From Collimonas arenae (lineage in GTDB: Bacteria > Pseudomonadota > Gammaproteobacteria > Burkholderiales > Burkholderiaceae_D), in the NCBI RefSeq assembly GCF_001584165.1, contig NZ_CP013233.1, forward strand, positions 2,798,620 to 2,862,619: a stretch of DNA of 64,000 nt, written 5' to 3'. Below, one piece after another: positions 55,352-64,000 of this stretch. The translations under genes were made by a program, and so were the position numbers. The stretch's first letter is position 1; every line of letters starts with the position of its first letter. The notes under the pieces were generated by a model, which was not told the origin of the DNA, searched no databases, and saw only the letters and a program-made list of their open reading frames with translations.

Positions 55352-55939
55352 TTGAATCGCCCTGTGCCATTGCCTAATTCATTGATCAACTATCAAACCA
55401 TCTTTGCCCATGCACCGATCGGCATGTGTGTCTCCGAACGCCGCGTCATGCAAGTATGCAACCTGGCATTGACGCGCATGTTCGGCTACCAGCCGACAGA
55501 ATTGAATGGTCAGTCTTTCCAGGTGCTGTACCCGACCCAAGACGAGTTCGAGCGCACCGGCGCCCGCATCGTGCCGATCATGAATGCCAAGGGCATGTAT
55601 TCCGACGAAAGGATCATGCGCCGCGCCAACGGCGAATTGTTCTGGTGCCACGTCACCGGCCATGCACTGGTTCCGGAAGACACCCACGCCGCCGGCATCT
55701 GGACCTTTGAAGACCTGAGCGAAAAGCGCAAGGCTTCTGCCGAACTGTCGCCGCGGGAACGGGAAATCGCCGCCCTGCTGGTGGAAGGCAAAACCAGCAA
55801 ACTGATCGGCAAGCAGATCGGCCTGAGCCCACGCACGGTGGAAATGCACCGCGCCAATCTGATGAAGAAATTTGCGGCATCCACGTCCAGCGAGCTAGTG
55901 CACCGCTTGCTGGGCGTTACGCAGGCAGAGCGGATTTAA
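55352..55939 (+). CDS. PAS and LuxR-type HTH regulator
   Basis: 195 residues if it starts at the TTG at 55352; the GTG at 55367 is an alternative. An N-terminal PAS fold (about 12-125: YQTIFAHAPIGMCVSERRVM, MFGYQPTEL, WTFEDLSEKRKA) and a C-terminal LuxR HTH (LSPREREIAALLVEGKTSKLIGKQIGLSPRTVEMHRANLMKK). No receiver domain, so it probably senses a small molecule through PAS. It lies next to scoAB and is the likely activator of that operon. Confidence 0.88.
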   Translation: MNRPVPLPNSLINYQTIFAHAPIGMCVSERRVMQVCNLALTRMFGYQPTELNGQSFQVLYPTQDEFERTGARIVPIMNAKGMYSDERIMRRANGELFWCHVTGHALVPEDTHAAGIWTFEDLSEKRKASAELSPREREIAALLVEGKTSKLIGKQIGLSPRTVEMHRANLMKKFAASTSSELVHRLLGVTQAERI

Positions 55940-55946
55940 CGAACGT

Positions 55947-56366
55947 TCAGGCTGGTGACGCCGGGTTGGTTAGTAGCTGGCGCAAATCGTCCGGCAACGG
56001 CATCGATTTTTCCAGATCAAAATCGACCCAGACGATTTTTGCACTGCCTTCGGCAAACACGACATCCGGCATGTCGGCACGACGGATTTCATAGCTTGCC
56101 TCAAAGCTGGAGCGGCCGATGGCGCCGATATAGGATTTGACTTCGACATCGCAAGGATATTTCAATTGACGCAAGAAACTGCACTGCGCATTGACCAGCA
56201 CCGGCCCATGGCGGGAGTCGAAGTCGCTGCCAATCTGCTGCAACCATTCGATACGCGCCTGTTCCATATAGCGGAAATAGATCGTATTGTTGACGTGGCC
56301 GAGCGCATCCATGTCGCCCCAGCGCATGGCGATCTTCGTGGTATGAACGTGTTTTCTGGTTTCCAT
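55947..56366 (-). CDS. 4HBT-fold acyl-CoA thioesterase
   Basis: 139 residues from the ATG at 56366. Hot-dog fold with RWGDMDALGHVNNTIYFRYMEQARIEWL, where the catalytic aspartate lies in the DMDALGHVNN motif of YbgC/FadM-type enzymes. It hydrolyses acyl-CoA thioesters in the cytoplasm; chain-length preference is unknown. Convergent with the PAS-LuxR gene, 8 bases from its end. Confidence 0.88.
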   Translation of the reverse strand: METRKHVHTTKIAMRWGDMDALGHVNNTIYFRYMEQARIEWLQQIGSDFDSRHGPVLVNAQCSFLRQLKYPCDVEVKSYIGAIGRSSFEASYEIRRADMPDVVFAEGSAKIVWVDFDLEKSMPLPDDLRQLLTNPASPA

Positions 56367-56546
56367 TATTTCAACTTTCATGAATATTGCAGTGATCTGC
56401 CTTCAGGCGGCCCAAGGAAGTCCGATTCGGCACCCTATCCGACATGCGAGGAACAACACTAACCGCCCAGGAAGCCTAGCATTCTGCAGCAAAATCCCCG
56501 ACAATTAGCACATCCGTTCGAAAAATTAATGATAGGTAAAGAGACA

Positions 56547-58238
56547 ATGACTCCAACCCCAGGGCAGAACCAGCAGAATCTCGTAGAACAATACGGTCCG
56601 CGCGAAGCGATGGAATACGATGTGGTGGTGGTCGGCGGCGGCCCCGCTGGCCTGGCAGCCGCAATCCGCCTCAAGCAGCAGGCTGCGGAGCAAGGACGGG
56701 AAGTATCCGTCTGCGTATTGGAAAAAGGCAGCGAAATCGGTGCCCACATCCTGTCCGGCGCAGTGATGGACCCGCAGGCACTGACCGAATTGCTGCCAAA
56801 CTGGAAAGAACTGGGCGCCCCGCTGACAACCGAAGTCAGCGAAGACCGCTTCCTGTTCCTGACTGAGAAAAAAGCCTACAAGACACCGAACTGGCTGTTG
56901 CCGGCCTGCTTCCAGAACCATGGCAACTATGTCATTTCGCTGGCCAATGTCGTGCGCTGGCTCGGCCAGCAGGCGGAACTGCTGGGCGTGGAAATTTTCC
57001 CCGGCTTCCCGGCTGCCGAAGTCCTGTACAACGAAGACGGCTCGGTCAAGGGCGTCGCCACCGGCAACATGGGTGTAGATCGTCACGGCCAACCTACCGA
57101 CGCCTTCCAGCTCGGTATGGAGCTGCACGCCAAATACACCTTGTTTGCCGAAGGCGCACGCGGCCACCTGGGCAAGCAGTTGATGGCGAAATTCGACTTG
57201 AACAAAGGCAAAGATCCGCAGACCTATGCGATCGGCATCAAGGAATTGTGGGAAATCGATCCCAAGCTGCATCAGCCGGGCCTGGTCGTGCATACCGCCG
57301 GCTGGCCGCTGGATACCCAGACCTATGGCGGCTCCTTCCTGTATCACCTGGAAAACAACCAGGTCGCGGTCGGCTACGTGGTTGGCCTGGCTTACGAAAA
57401 TCCCTACCTGTCGCCCTACGAGGAATTCCAGCGCTACAAGACCCATCCTGAAATCAGCAAGTTCTTTCAGGGGGGCAAGCGCATTTCCTACGGCGCGCGC
57501 GCCATCACCGCCGGTGGCCTGCAATCGCTGCCCAAGCTGACCTTCCCGGGCGGCGCGCTGATCGGTTGCGACGCCGGCTTCCTCAACGCCAGCCGCATCA
57601 AGGGCAGCCACGCCGCTATCAAGACCGGCATGCTGGCCGCCAATGCTGCATTCGAAGCCTTGGGCAACAACCGCCAGTTCGATGAGCTGACCGCCTACAG
57701 CCAGGCATTCGAGCAATCCTGGCTGCATGAAGAATTGCACAAGGCGCGCAACTTCAAGCCATGGATGAGCAAGGGCTTGTACGTCGGCACGCTCATGGTT
57801 GGCATCGACCAGGTGGTATTCGGCGGTAAGGCGCCTTGGACCCTGCGCCACACGCACGCCGATCATGAATGCCTGAAACCGGCCGCCAACTACACGCCGA
57901 TCAAGTATCCGAAACCGGATGGCAAGCTGACCTTCGACCGCCTGTCATCGGTGTTCATTTCCAACACCAACCACGCCGAAGACCAGCCGATCCATCTGAC
58001 ACTCAAGGATCCGAACGTCCCGGTCAACGTCAATCTGCGCGATTATGCCGGCCCGGAAGCGCGCTACTGCCCTGCCGGCGTCTACGAATTCGTCACCAAC
58101 GAAGACAATACCGAGCGCCTGCAGATCAACGCGCAGAACTGCGTGCATTGCAAGACCTGCGATATCAAGGATCCGACGCAGAATATCGTGTGGGTGACGC
58201 CGGAAGGCGGCGGCGGGCCGAACTATCCGAATATGTAA
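56547..58238 (+). CDS. electron transfer flavoprotein-ubiquinone oxidoreductase
   Basis: 563 residues from the ATG at 56547 (AAAGAGA upstream; a Met at 56529 is in frame). The FAD-binding VVVVGGGPAGLAAAIRLK near residue 25, the membrane-associated middle, and the C-terminal 4Fe-4S cysteines in YCPAG, NCVHCKTCDIKDPTQN. It passes electrons from fatty acid and amino acid oxidation (via ETF) to ubiquinone, feeding the respiratory chain that includes the nuo genes here. Transcribed alone, ending at a bidirectional terminator. Confidence 0.95.
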   Translation: MTPTPGQNQQNLVEQYGPREAMEYDVVVVGGGPAGLAAAIRLKQQAAEQGREVSVCVLEKGSEIGAHILSGAVMDPQALTELLPNWKELGAPLTTEVSEDRFLFLTEKKAYKTPNWLLPACFQNHGNYVISLANVVRWLGQQAELLGVEIFPGFPAAEVLYNEDGSVKGVATGNMGVDRHGQPTDAFQLGMELHAKYTLFAEGARGHLGKQLMAKFDLNKGKDPQTYAIGIKELWEIDPKLHQPGLVVHTAGWPLDTQTYGGSFLYHLENNQVAVGYVVGLAYENPYLSPYEEFQRYKTHPEISKFFQGGKRISYGARAITAGGLQSLPKLTFPGGALIGCDAGFLNASRIKGSHAAIKTGMLAANAAFEALGNNRQFDELTAYSQAFEQSWLHEELHKARNFKPWMSKGLYVGTLMVGIDQVVFGGKAPWTLRHTHADHECLKPAANYTPIKYPKPDGKLTFDRLSSVFISNTNHAEDQPIHLTLKDPNVPVNVNLRDYAGPEARYCPAGVYEFVTNEDNTERLQINAQNCVHCKTCDIKDPTQNIVWVTPEGGGGPNYPNM

Positions 58239-58271
58239 GAAGGCTACAGCGCTAGACTGGGCATTATCCCC

Positions 58272-58302
58272 AAGCGTGATTCTGGCGTCATGAGTCACGC
58301 TT
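58272..58302. terminator. hairpin after the ETF-QO gene
   Basis: AAGCGTGA (58272-58279) pairs with TCACGCTT (58295-58302) over a 15-base loop. T-tract support is weak, so it may add to rather than replace the terminator at 58335. Confidence 0.45.
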
Positions 58303-58334
58303 GTTCCGGTTAAAAAAATTGCCTACCCCGCGAC

Positions 58335-58374
58335 AAAAAGCCCACGCTGCGATCAACACAGCGTGGGCTTTTTT
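58335..58374. terminator. bidirectional rho-independent terminator
   Basis: GCCCACGCTG (58340-58349) pairs perfectly with CAGCGTGGGC (58359-58368), with an A-run before and a T-run after. It separates the ETF-QO transcript from the convergent nuo end with the Nudix gene. Confidence 0.92.
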
Positions 58375-58400
58375 ATGGCGGCAATACCGTGCCAGCGGGA

Positions 58401-58961
58401 TTATGCGGGCAACTGCCAGTTGCCGGTCACGATCTTTTCCAGCCAAAAGGTACCGATGACTGTCTTGACGTCCGTCACCTTCCCTTCCCTCACCCAGTTC
58501 AGCATATCGGACAGCGGCGCCTTGAACACGTCAAGAAATTCGCCGTCGTCAAGCTTGCGCTCGCCGGCGACCAGGCCGCGCGCCAGATACAGTTCCAGGT
58601 GTTCGTCGGAATAGGCAATCGCGTTGTGAATCGTGCAGACATGCAGCCATTCGCTGGCGGTGTAGCCAGTTTCCTCCTGCAGCTCGCGCTTGGCGCAACT
58701 GAGAGGGTCTTCGCCAGCGTCGATTTTTCCGGCCGGATATTCGATGAACACGCGCTCCAGCGGGTAGCGATATTGTCGTTCCAGCAGCACCGTACCATCC
58801 TCAAACAACGGCAGGATAACCACTGCACCTGGATGCTTGATGAATTCGCGGCTGGTTTCCTTGCCATCCGGCAGTTGGACCGCGTCGCGCTGCACCTTCA
58901 GGAAGTGACCATCGTAGGCCAGGCTACTGGTAATCCGGATTTCTTTCAGATGACTGTCCAT
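58401..58961 (-). CDS. ADP-ribose pyrophosphatase-like Nudix hydrolase
   Basis: 186 residues from the ATG at 58961; the longer frame adds an unconserved leader. The Nudix box GX5EX7REUXEEXGU is complete (GKIDAGEDPLSCAKRELQEE, then TG) near residue 70, with RQYRYPLERVFIEYPAG before it as in NudF enzymes, which split ADP-ribose and related sugars. Probably the last gene of the nuo transcript, 124 bases after DUF2818. Confidence 0.9.
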   Translation of the reverse strand: MDSHLKEIRITSSLAYDGHFLKVQRDAVQLPDGKETSREFIKHPGAVVILPLFEDGTVLLERQYRYPLERVFIEYPAGKIDAGEDPLSCAKRELQEETGYTASEWLHVCTIHNAIAYSDEHLELYLARGLVAGERKLDDGEFLDVFKAPLSDMLNWVREGKVTDVKTVIGTFWLEKIVTGNWQLPA

Positions 58962-59085
58962 GCGAGCGCTCCGGGGATGGGTGTGAGGCTTTGTGAGGGA
59001 TAAGGGGTGATGATCGATGTGGGAGGTTTTCAAACGACCGCGCAAGGATGCTGATCCTGCGCGGATTAAAACAAATGCCTGCTGT

Positions 59086-59400
59086 TCAGCGGTGTTTCTT
59101 CAGATAGCGCAATACATAACCGGGATACGCAAGGACCAGGAACATGCAACCGGTCACCGCGTAAAACTCCCAGCCTTGGGAGAACGTATTTCCGATATTG
59201 GCCTCGAGCAGATGAGCAAACAGGCCAACCAGCGCATACAGCGCCAGTAGTTCCAGCAAGCGCACCCAGACCGGCTTGACCGTCCCCTGCGCACCAGACT
59301 TAATTGGGACCAAGGCAAACACCCGCTCATTAAAGAATGGCAAGTTGGCGGCAATCAGCGCCAGCAGAATGACAAACAAGCTGGAAAGGGAAACGTTCAC
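59086..59400 (-). CDS. DUF2818 membrane protein
   Basis: 104 residues with three hydrophobic segments (LSSLFVILLALIAANLPFF, LLELLALYALVGLFAHLLE, FYAVTGCMFLVLAYPGYVL). It matches the DUF2818 family, found directly after nuoN in Burkholderiales, and starts 4 bases after the nuoN stop. A role in complex I assembly or function is likely from position only. Confidence 0.85.
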   Translation of the reverse strand: MNVSLSSLFVILLALIAANLPFFNERVFALVPIKSGAQGTVKPVWVRLLELLALYALVGLFAHLLEANIGNTFSQGWEFYAVTGCMFLVLAYPGYVLRYLKKHR

Positions 59401-59404
59401 AGTC

Positions 59405-60910
59405 TTACGACACTACTCTGCCGAGGAAAGCGGTCAGCGTGCGCACGATTGCAGTGGTAGTCGCATCCATCAGCAAGCCTGGCCACAGGCCGAGTACCAG
59501 AACTGCCAGCCCGTTCAAGCTCAGCAATACACGCACATCTCCGTGCGCGACGATCTTCGAGCTATCCTGCGGCTCGTCGAAATACATCAGCTTGATGACG
59601 CGCAGATAGTAGAAAGCACCGATCAGCGAGAACAGCACAGCCACAACAGCCAGCCAGACCTGGCCGCTACCCAGCACTGCCTGCAGCACTGACAATTTAG
59701 CGTAGAAACCCATGAACGGTGGGATACCAGCCAGCGACAGCATCAGTACCAGCATGACTGCGGCAAACCAAGGGCTACGTTGATTCAGCCCCTTGAAATC
59801 GTCCATGCTTTCCGCTTCGAAGCCGGAGCGCGCCAACAGCATGATCACACCGAAAGTGCCCAACGTTGTCATTACGTAGGTGATTGCATAGAACAGTGCC
59901 GAGCTATAGGCGTTGGCGGCAGAAAACAGATTGCCATTGACCACGCCGGCCAACAAACCGAGCAACATGAAACCCATGTGCGAAATCGTCGAATACGCCA
60001 GCATGCGTTTGATATTGGTTTGCGCAATCGCGGTGATATTACCGATCGCCATCGACAGCACGGCCAATACCGTCAGCATCTGCTGCCAGTCGAAAGCCAG
60101 CGGCAACAGCGCCTCGACCAATAAACGGAAGCAAATCGCAAATGCAGCCAGCTTAGGTGCAGCACCCAGCAACAGCGTTACCGCAGTCGGTGCACCTTGA
60201 TAAACGTCAGGCACCCACATATGGAACGGCACCGCGCCCAATTTGAACGCCAGGCCGGCCACAACGAATACGACGCCAAACACCAGCACCATCTGGTTGA
60301 CATTGCCGGATGCTGCGGCACGGGTCACTTCAATCAGGTCAAGCGAACCAGTAGCACCGTACAGCATCGACATCCCATACAGCAGGAAACCGGAAGCCAT
60401 CGCGCCCAGCACGAAATACTTCATCGCTGCTTCGGTCGCCGAGGTGTTGTCGCGGCGCAGCGCCACCAGGGCGTACAAGGACAGGGACATCAACTCCAGG
60501 CCCAAATAGATGCTGAGGAAATTACTGCCGGAGATCATCACCATCTGACCTAGCAAGGTGAACAGTGCCAACGGATAGAACTCACCGCCAAGATGGCCGC
60601 TCACCATGCCGCGCTCTTCGATATAGCGACGCGAATACACCAGGGTCATCGCCACCGCGACATAGGAAACCATCTTCAACAGGCTGCTGAGCGGATCAGA
60701 GACAAACATGTTGTGGAAGGTATAGACCGTCTCCCCGCTTTGGAAGGCGCCGAGCGTCAATACGAAACACACCGCCAGCACGGCGAGTGTCAGGTAGTAG
60801 GTGATATAACGCTTGGCATCCGAAACGAACATATCGATCAGCAGGACTGCGGAAGTCGCAATCAGCAGAAAGATTTCCGGATAAACAGGGATCAGGTTCA
60901 TGTTATTCAT
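59405..60910 (-). CDS. nuoN: NADH-quinone oxidoreductase subunit N
   Basis: 501 residues with about 14 membrane helices, antiporter-like subunit of complex I. Signatures include the lysine and glutamate of the proton channel around [20 protein letters not shown] and the conserved [16 protein letters not shown]. It pumps protons across the inner membrane. It follows nuoM after a 97-base gap that contains no gene. Confidence 0.95.
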   Translation of the reverse strand: MNNMNLIPVYPEIFLLIATSAVLLIDMFVSDAKRYITYYLTLAVLAVCFVLTLGAFQSGETVYTFHNMFVSDPLSSLLKMVSYVAVAMTLVYSRRYIEERGMVSGHLGGEFYPLALFTLLGQMVMISGSNFLSIYLGLELMSLSLYALVALRRDNTSATEAAMKYFVLGAMASGFLLYGMSMLYGATGSLDLIEVTRAAASGNVNQMVLVFGVVFVVAGLAFKLGAVPFHMWVPDVYQGAPTAVTLLLGAAPKLAAFAICFRLLVEALLPLAFDWQQMLTVLAVLSMAIGNITAIAQTNIKRMLAYSTISHMGFMLLGLLAGVVNGNLFSAANAYSSALFYAITYVMTTLGTFGVIMLLARSGFEAESMDDFKGLNQRSPWFAAVMLVLMLSLAGIPPFMGFYAKLSVLQAVLGSGQVWLAVVAVLFSLIGAFYYLRVIKLMYFDEPQDSSKIVAHGDVRVLLSLNGLAVLVLGLWPGLLMDATTTAIVRTLTAFLGRVVS

Positions 60911-61007
60911 TTATTTGCCACTTATTTTTTGCACTGCGCTTCTAGTCAGTTGGAGACAGGGTTATTCGTCGCGCTACGGCGACTCATGCACCCTGCCCCG
61001 CAATTCA

Positions 61008-62498
61008 TCAATTTAACTTGGTGATGGCGACATGCTTGAGCAGGTCAGCCACCGATACTTGCATCGCATCGGTGAACGGCGCCGGGTACACACCCATCGC
61101 AATCACAGCGATCGCCAACACGCCCAACATGACGAATTCACGCTTGTTCAGATCCAGCATTTCTTTCACATGATGATTCGTGATCTTGCCGAACACGACA
61201 CGCTTGACCAGCCACAGCGAGTAAGCCGCACCCAGGATCAAAGCGGTTGCCGCCAGCAGGCCGATCCAGAAATTGAACTTGACCGCCCCCAGAATCACCA
61301 TGAATTCGCCGACGAAACCGGAAGTTCCTGGCAGACCTGAGTTGGCCAGCGAGAACAACACGAACAACGCAGCGAAACGTGGCATGACGTTGACCACACC
61401 GCCGTACTCGGCGATCTGACGGGTATGCATGCGGTCATACAGCACGCCGATACAAAGGAACATCGCGCCGGATACAAAGCCGTGCGAAATCATTTGCACG
61501 ATACCGCCCTGCAGGCCGATGTCGTTGAAAATGAAGAAACCGAGGGTCACGAAACCCATGTGGGCAATCGACGAATAAGCAATCAGTTTCTTCATGTCAT
61601 TCTGCACCAGCGCCACCAGGCCGATATAGATCACGGCGATCAGCGACAGGGTGATGATGAGACCGGCCAGGTAATGGCTGGCATCAGGCGTGATCGGCAG
61701 CGAGAAACGCAGGAAGCCGTAGCCGCCCAGCTTCAGCATGATTGCCGCCAGCACCACGGAACCACCGGTAGGCGCTTCCACGTGAGCATCCGGCAACCAG
61801 GTATGCACCGGCCACATCGGCACCTTGACCGCAAACGCCATCAGGAACGCCAGGAAAATCAGGATCTGTGCGGTCATGCCCAACGGCAGTTCATGCCATG
61901 TCAGGATGTCGAAGCTGCCGCCCGACTGGAAGTACAGGTATAGCAAGGCAACCAGCATCAGCAGCGAACCCATCAGCGTGTACAGGAAGAACTTGATCGC
62001 TGCATACACGCGATTGGCGCCACCCCAGACACCGACGATGATGAACATAGGGATCAACGTCGCTTCAAAGAATACGTAGAACAGCATGCCGTCCAGCGCG
62101 CAGAACACACCGATCATCAGACCCGAGAGGATCAGGAAAGCACCCATGTATTGCGCGACCTTCTTCTCGATCACTTGCCAGGCCGAAATCACCACCAGCA
62201 CGGTGATGAATGCCGTCAATGGCACGAACCACAGCGAAAGGCCATCGATACCAAGGTGGTAATTGATGTTGAAGCGATCGATCCAGGCCGCCTTCTCGAC
62301 GAACTGCATGCCATGGAAACCGTTGTCGAACTGACGCACGATCGGCAAGGTGACAACGAAGCTGACCGCTGCACCCAGCAGCGATAGCCAGCGCACCAAA
62401 GTAGGATTGTCGTCGCGGCCCACTGCCAGGACGAGGATACCGAACGCGACCGGACACCAGATCGCGAGGCTTAGAAGAGGAAAAGTTGACTGCATCAT
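61008..62498 (-). CDS. nuoM: NADH-quinone oxidoreductase subunit M
   Basis: 496 residues (a start at the second Met, 62495, is also possible). Antiporter-like: FAVKVPMWPVHTWLPDAHVE, the channel glutamate in the WQVIEKKVAQYM-to-helix region and NDMKKLIAYSSIAHMGFVTLG are intact. Complex I proton-pumping subunit, 41 bases after nuoL in transcription order. Confidence 0.96.
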   Translation of the reverse strand: MMQSTFPLLSLAIWCPVAFGILVLAVGRDDNPTLVRWLSLLGAAVSFVVTLPIVRQFDNGFHGMQFVEKAAWIDRFNINYHLGIDGLSLWFVPLTAFITVLVVISAWQVIEKKVAQYMGAFLILSGLMIGVFCALDGMLFYVFFEATLIPMFIIVGVWGGANRVYAAIKFFLYTLMGSLLMLVALLYLYFQSGGSFDILTWHELPLGMTAQILIFLAFLMAFAVKVPMWPVHTWLPDAHVEAPTGGSVVLAAIMLKLGGYGFLRFSLPITPDASHYLAGLIITLSLIAVIYIGLVALVQNDMKKLIAYSSIAHMGFVTLGFFIFNDIGLQGGIVQMISHGFVSGAMFLCIGVLYDRMHTRQIAEYGGVVNVMPRFAALFVLFSLANSGLPGTSGFVGEFMVILGAVKFNFWIGLLAATALILGAAYSLWLVKRVVFGKITNHHVKEMLDLNKREFVMLGVLAIAVIAMGVYPAPFTDAMQVSVADLLKHVAITKLN

Positions 62499-62539
62499 AT
62501 TTTATTATCGATCTACTTTACTGAGTTTGCTTCGCCAGC

Positions 62540-64000
62540 TTACTTGGCAAACGGGAACGGCATGAACCAAACCAGGAAACCCAGCACCCCGATAATCATC
62601 ACGAATGCATAGTGATAGATGTATCCGGACTGCCAGAGACGGGTAATCTTCGAGAACCAGTTGACGGCCTTGGCGCTGCCGTTGACTATCAGACCATCGA
62701 TCAGACCACGGTCGCCGGCGTTCCACAGTCCGCGGCCCAGCAAGCGGGCACCGCCTGCAAACACCACGTCGTTGAACTTGTCCATATAGTATTTATTGTC
62801 GAGCAAGATGAAGATCGGGCCAGCTTTCTGCTTGATGGCCGCAGGCAAGCGCGGATTGACCATATAGCAGTAGTAAGCCGATGCCACACCGGCGATCGCC
62901 AGCCACAGCGGCGCCGAGCTGAATGCGTGAGCGACCATGCCGATCGGGCCATGGAAATCGTTACGCAGTTCTTCCATCGCGTGATGTGCTTCGTTGACGA
63001 AAATCACGTCCTTGAAGAAGCTGCCGAACAGCATAGGTTCGATCGCCAGGAAACCGATGATGGCGGAAGGAATCGCCAGCAGGATCAATGGCACAGTCAC
63101 CACCCAAGGCGACTCATGCGGCTTCTGGCCAGGAGCCAGGCCGTGATGCTCATGCTCATCTTCTTCGTCGTCATGATGATCGTCATGGGCGCCGTGCGCG
63201 TCATGTGCAGCATGCGCATCGTTGGCAGCATGTGCGTGCGCATCGTGGCCGTCATGCGCCTTGCCGAAACGTTCTTCGCCATGGAACACCATAAAATACA
63301 TGCGGAACGAATAGAAAGCAGTCACGAAAACGCTGGCCAGCACTGCGAAATACGCAAAGCCGGAGCCGAACAGTGTCGATGAATGGGCCGCTTCGATGAT
63401 GCTGTCCTTCGAATAGAAACCGGAGAAGAACGGTGTGCCGATCAACGCCAGCGAACCAATCAGCGAAGTGATCCAGGTAATCGGCATGTACTTGCGCAGG
63501 CCGCCCATGTTGCGCATGTCTTGATCGTGATGCAGACCCATGATCACCGAACCGGCCCCAAGGAACAACAAGGCTTTGAAGAAAGCGTGGGTCATCAGGT
63601 GGAACACTGCTACCGAGTAGGCCGAAGCACCCAGCGCTACCGTCATGTAGCCAAGCTGCGACAGGGTCGAGTATGCAACCACGCGCTTGATGTCGGTTTG
63701 GATGACGCCAAGGAAACCCATGAACAGCGCAGTGATCGAGCCAATGATCAGGATGAACGACAACGCAGTATCCGACAATTCGAACAGCGGCGACATGCGA
63801 GTCACCATGAAAATACCGGCGGTCACCATGGTTGCCGCGTGGATCAGTGCGGAAATCGGGGTTGGGCCTTCCATCGAATCAGGCAGCCAGACGTGCAACG
63901 GGAACTGCGCCGATTTACCCATGGCGCCGATGAACAGGCAGATACAGGCCACGGTCAACAGCATCCAGTCGCTGCCAGGCAAGGTCAAGGTCGCCAGCAT
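62540..64000 (-). CDS. nuoL: NADH-quinone oxidoreductase subunit L, 5' end outside the window
   Basis: The last 486 residues of NuoL; the frame is open at the right edge. The channel region GKSAQFPLHVWLPDSMEGPTP and QTDIKRVVAYSTLSQLGY are present, and the long lateral helix at the C-terminus follows. A loop of 38 residues (nt 63143-63256) holds 13 histidines and many aspartates, unlike most NuoL proteins. Largest proton-pumping subunit of complex I. Confidence 0.95.
   Translation of the reverse strand: MLATLTLPGSDWMLLTVACICLFIGAMGKSAQFPLHVWLPDSMEGPTPISALIHAATMVTAGIFMVTRMSPLFELSDTALSFILIIGSITALFMGFLGVIQTDIKRVVAYSTLSQLGYMTVALGASAYSVAVFHLMTHAFFKALLFLGAGSVIMGLHHDQDMRNMGGLRKYMPITWITSLIGSLALIGTPFFSGFYSKDSIIEAAHSSTLFGSGFAYFAVLASVFVTAFYSFRMYFMVFHGEERFGKAHDGHDAHAHAANDAHAAHDAHGAHDDHHDDEEDEHEHHGLAPGQKPHESPWVVTVPLILLAIPSAIIGFLAIEPMLFGSFFKDVIFVNEAHHAMEELRNDFHGPIGMVAHAFSSAPLWLAIAGVASAYYCYMVNPRLPAAIKQKAGPIFILLDNKYYMDKFNDVVFAGGARLLGRGLWNAGDRGLIDGLIVNGSAKAVNWFSKITRLWQSGYIYHYAFVMIIGVLGFLVWFMPFPFAK

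Overview
The window is a 64 kb stretch of GC-rich betaproteobacterial chromosome. Gene content and order (dapA-bamC, trpS, an M50 protease and yciO together, nuoLMN followed by a DUF2818 gene, scoAB with a PAS-LuxR regulator, a PixA/AidA protein, a YadA-like adhesin with an ESPR signal) point to Burkholderiales, most likely Oxalobacteraceae (Collimonas/Herbaspirillum/Janthinobacterium type). That placement is inferred from family knowledge; no search was run.

Layout. 0-1.5 kb: the end of a cupin (RoxA-like) gene, an intergenic stretch with hairpins and a perfect palindrome, and a small alanine-rich lipoprotein. 1.5-8 kb (minus strand): housekeeping block with an MBL hydrolase, bamC, dapA, a methyltransferase, trpS, an M50 protease and yciO. 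8-15.6 kb: htpX, an ArsB/NhaD-type transporter and a five-gene aa3/caa3-type terminal oxidase cluster with two subunit III genes and a cytochrome c-fused subunit II. 16-22.3 kb: RNase AM (PHP domain), an alpha/beta hydrolase, a patatin, a dCache chemoreceptor and an aldo-keto reductase. 22.6-25.8 kb: an iron-uptake pair (Fiu-like TonB receptor and PKHD hydroxylase) behind a Fur-box-like site. 25.8-31.3 kb: a tripartite efflux operon (outer membrane factor, emrA, emrB, marR) with a divergent tetR and a clear shared operator. 31.4-35.4 kb: an accessory-looking run of small genes (spore coat U protein, NTF2-like proteins, PixA/AidA, cold shock protein, two tandem tiny ORFs). 35.4-42.7 kb: MFS pump with serine hydrolase and LysR, Lrp with LysE, an Aer-like PAS chemoreceptor, and a periplasmic protein. 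43.4-49.3 kb: one giant trimeric autotransporter adhesin (about 1960 residues) with near-identical 138-bp stalk repeats. 49.3-56.4 kb: structured repeats, tRNA-Val(CAC), relA, a RidA protein, a hydrolase, scoAB, a LuxR regulator and a thioesterase. 56.5-64 kb: ETF-ubiquinone oxidoreductase, a Nudix hydrolase, DUF2818, nuoN, nuoM and the 3' part of nuoL.

The most important technical observation is that at least 20 single-base losses break 13 otherwise normal genes, including relA, a cold shock gene, RNase AM and an oxidase subunit. Every break is repaired by adding one base, nearly always in a short G/C run, and I found none that needs a base removed. This looks like homopolymer under-calling in the sequence rather than gene decay. 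I therefore give the repaired gene spans and mark each break.

I see no CRISPR array, no intact insertion sequence, no prophage and no obvious undescribed defence system. The most unusual biology is the repetitive adhesin, followed by the palindrome upstream of the alanine-rich lipoprotein, the structured repeat cluster beside tRNA-Val and the tandem small-ORF unit after the cold shock gene.
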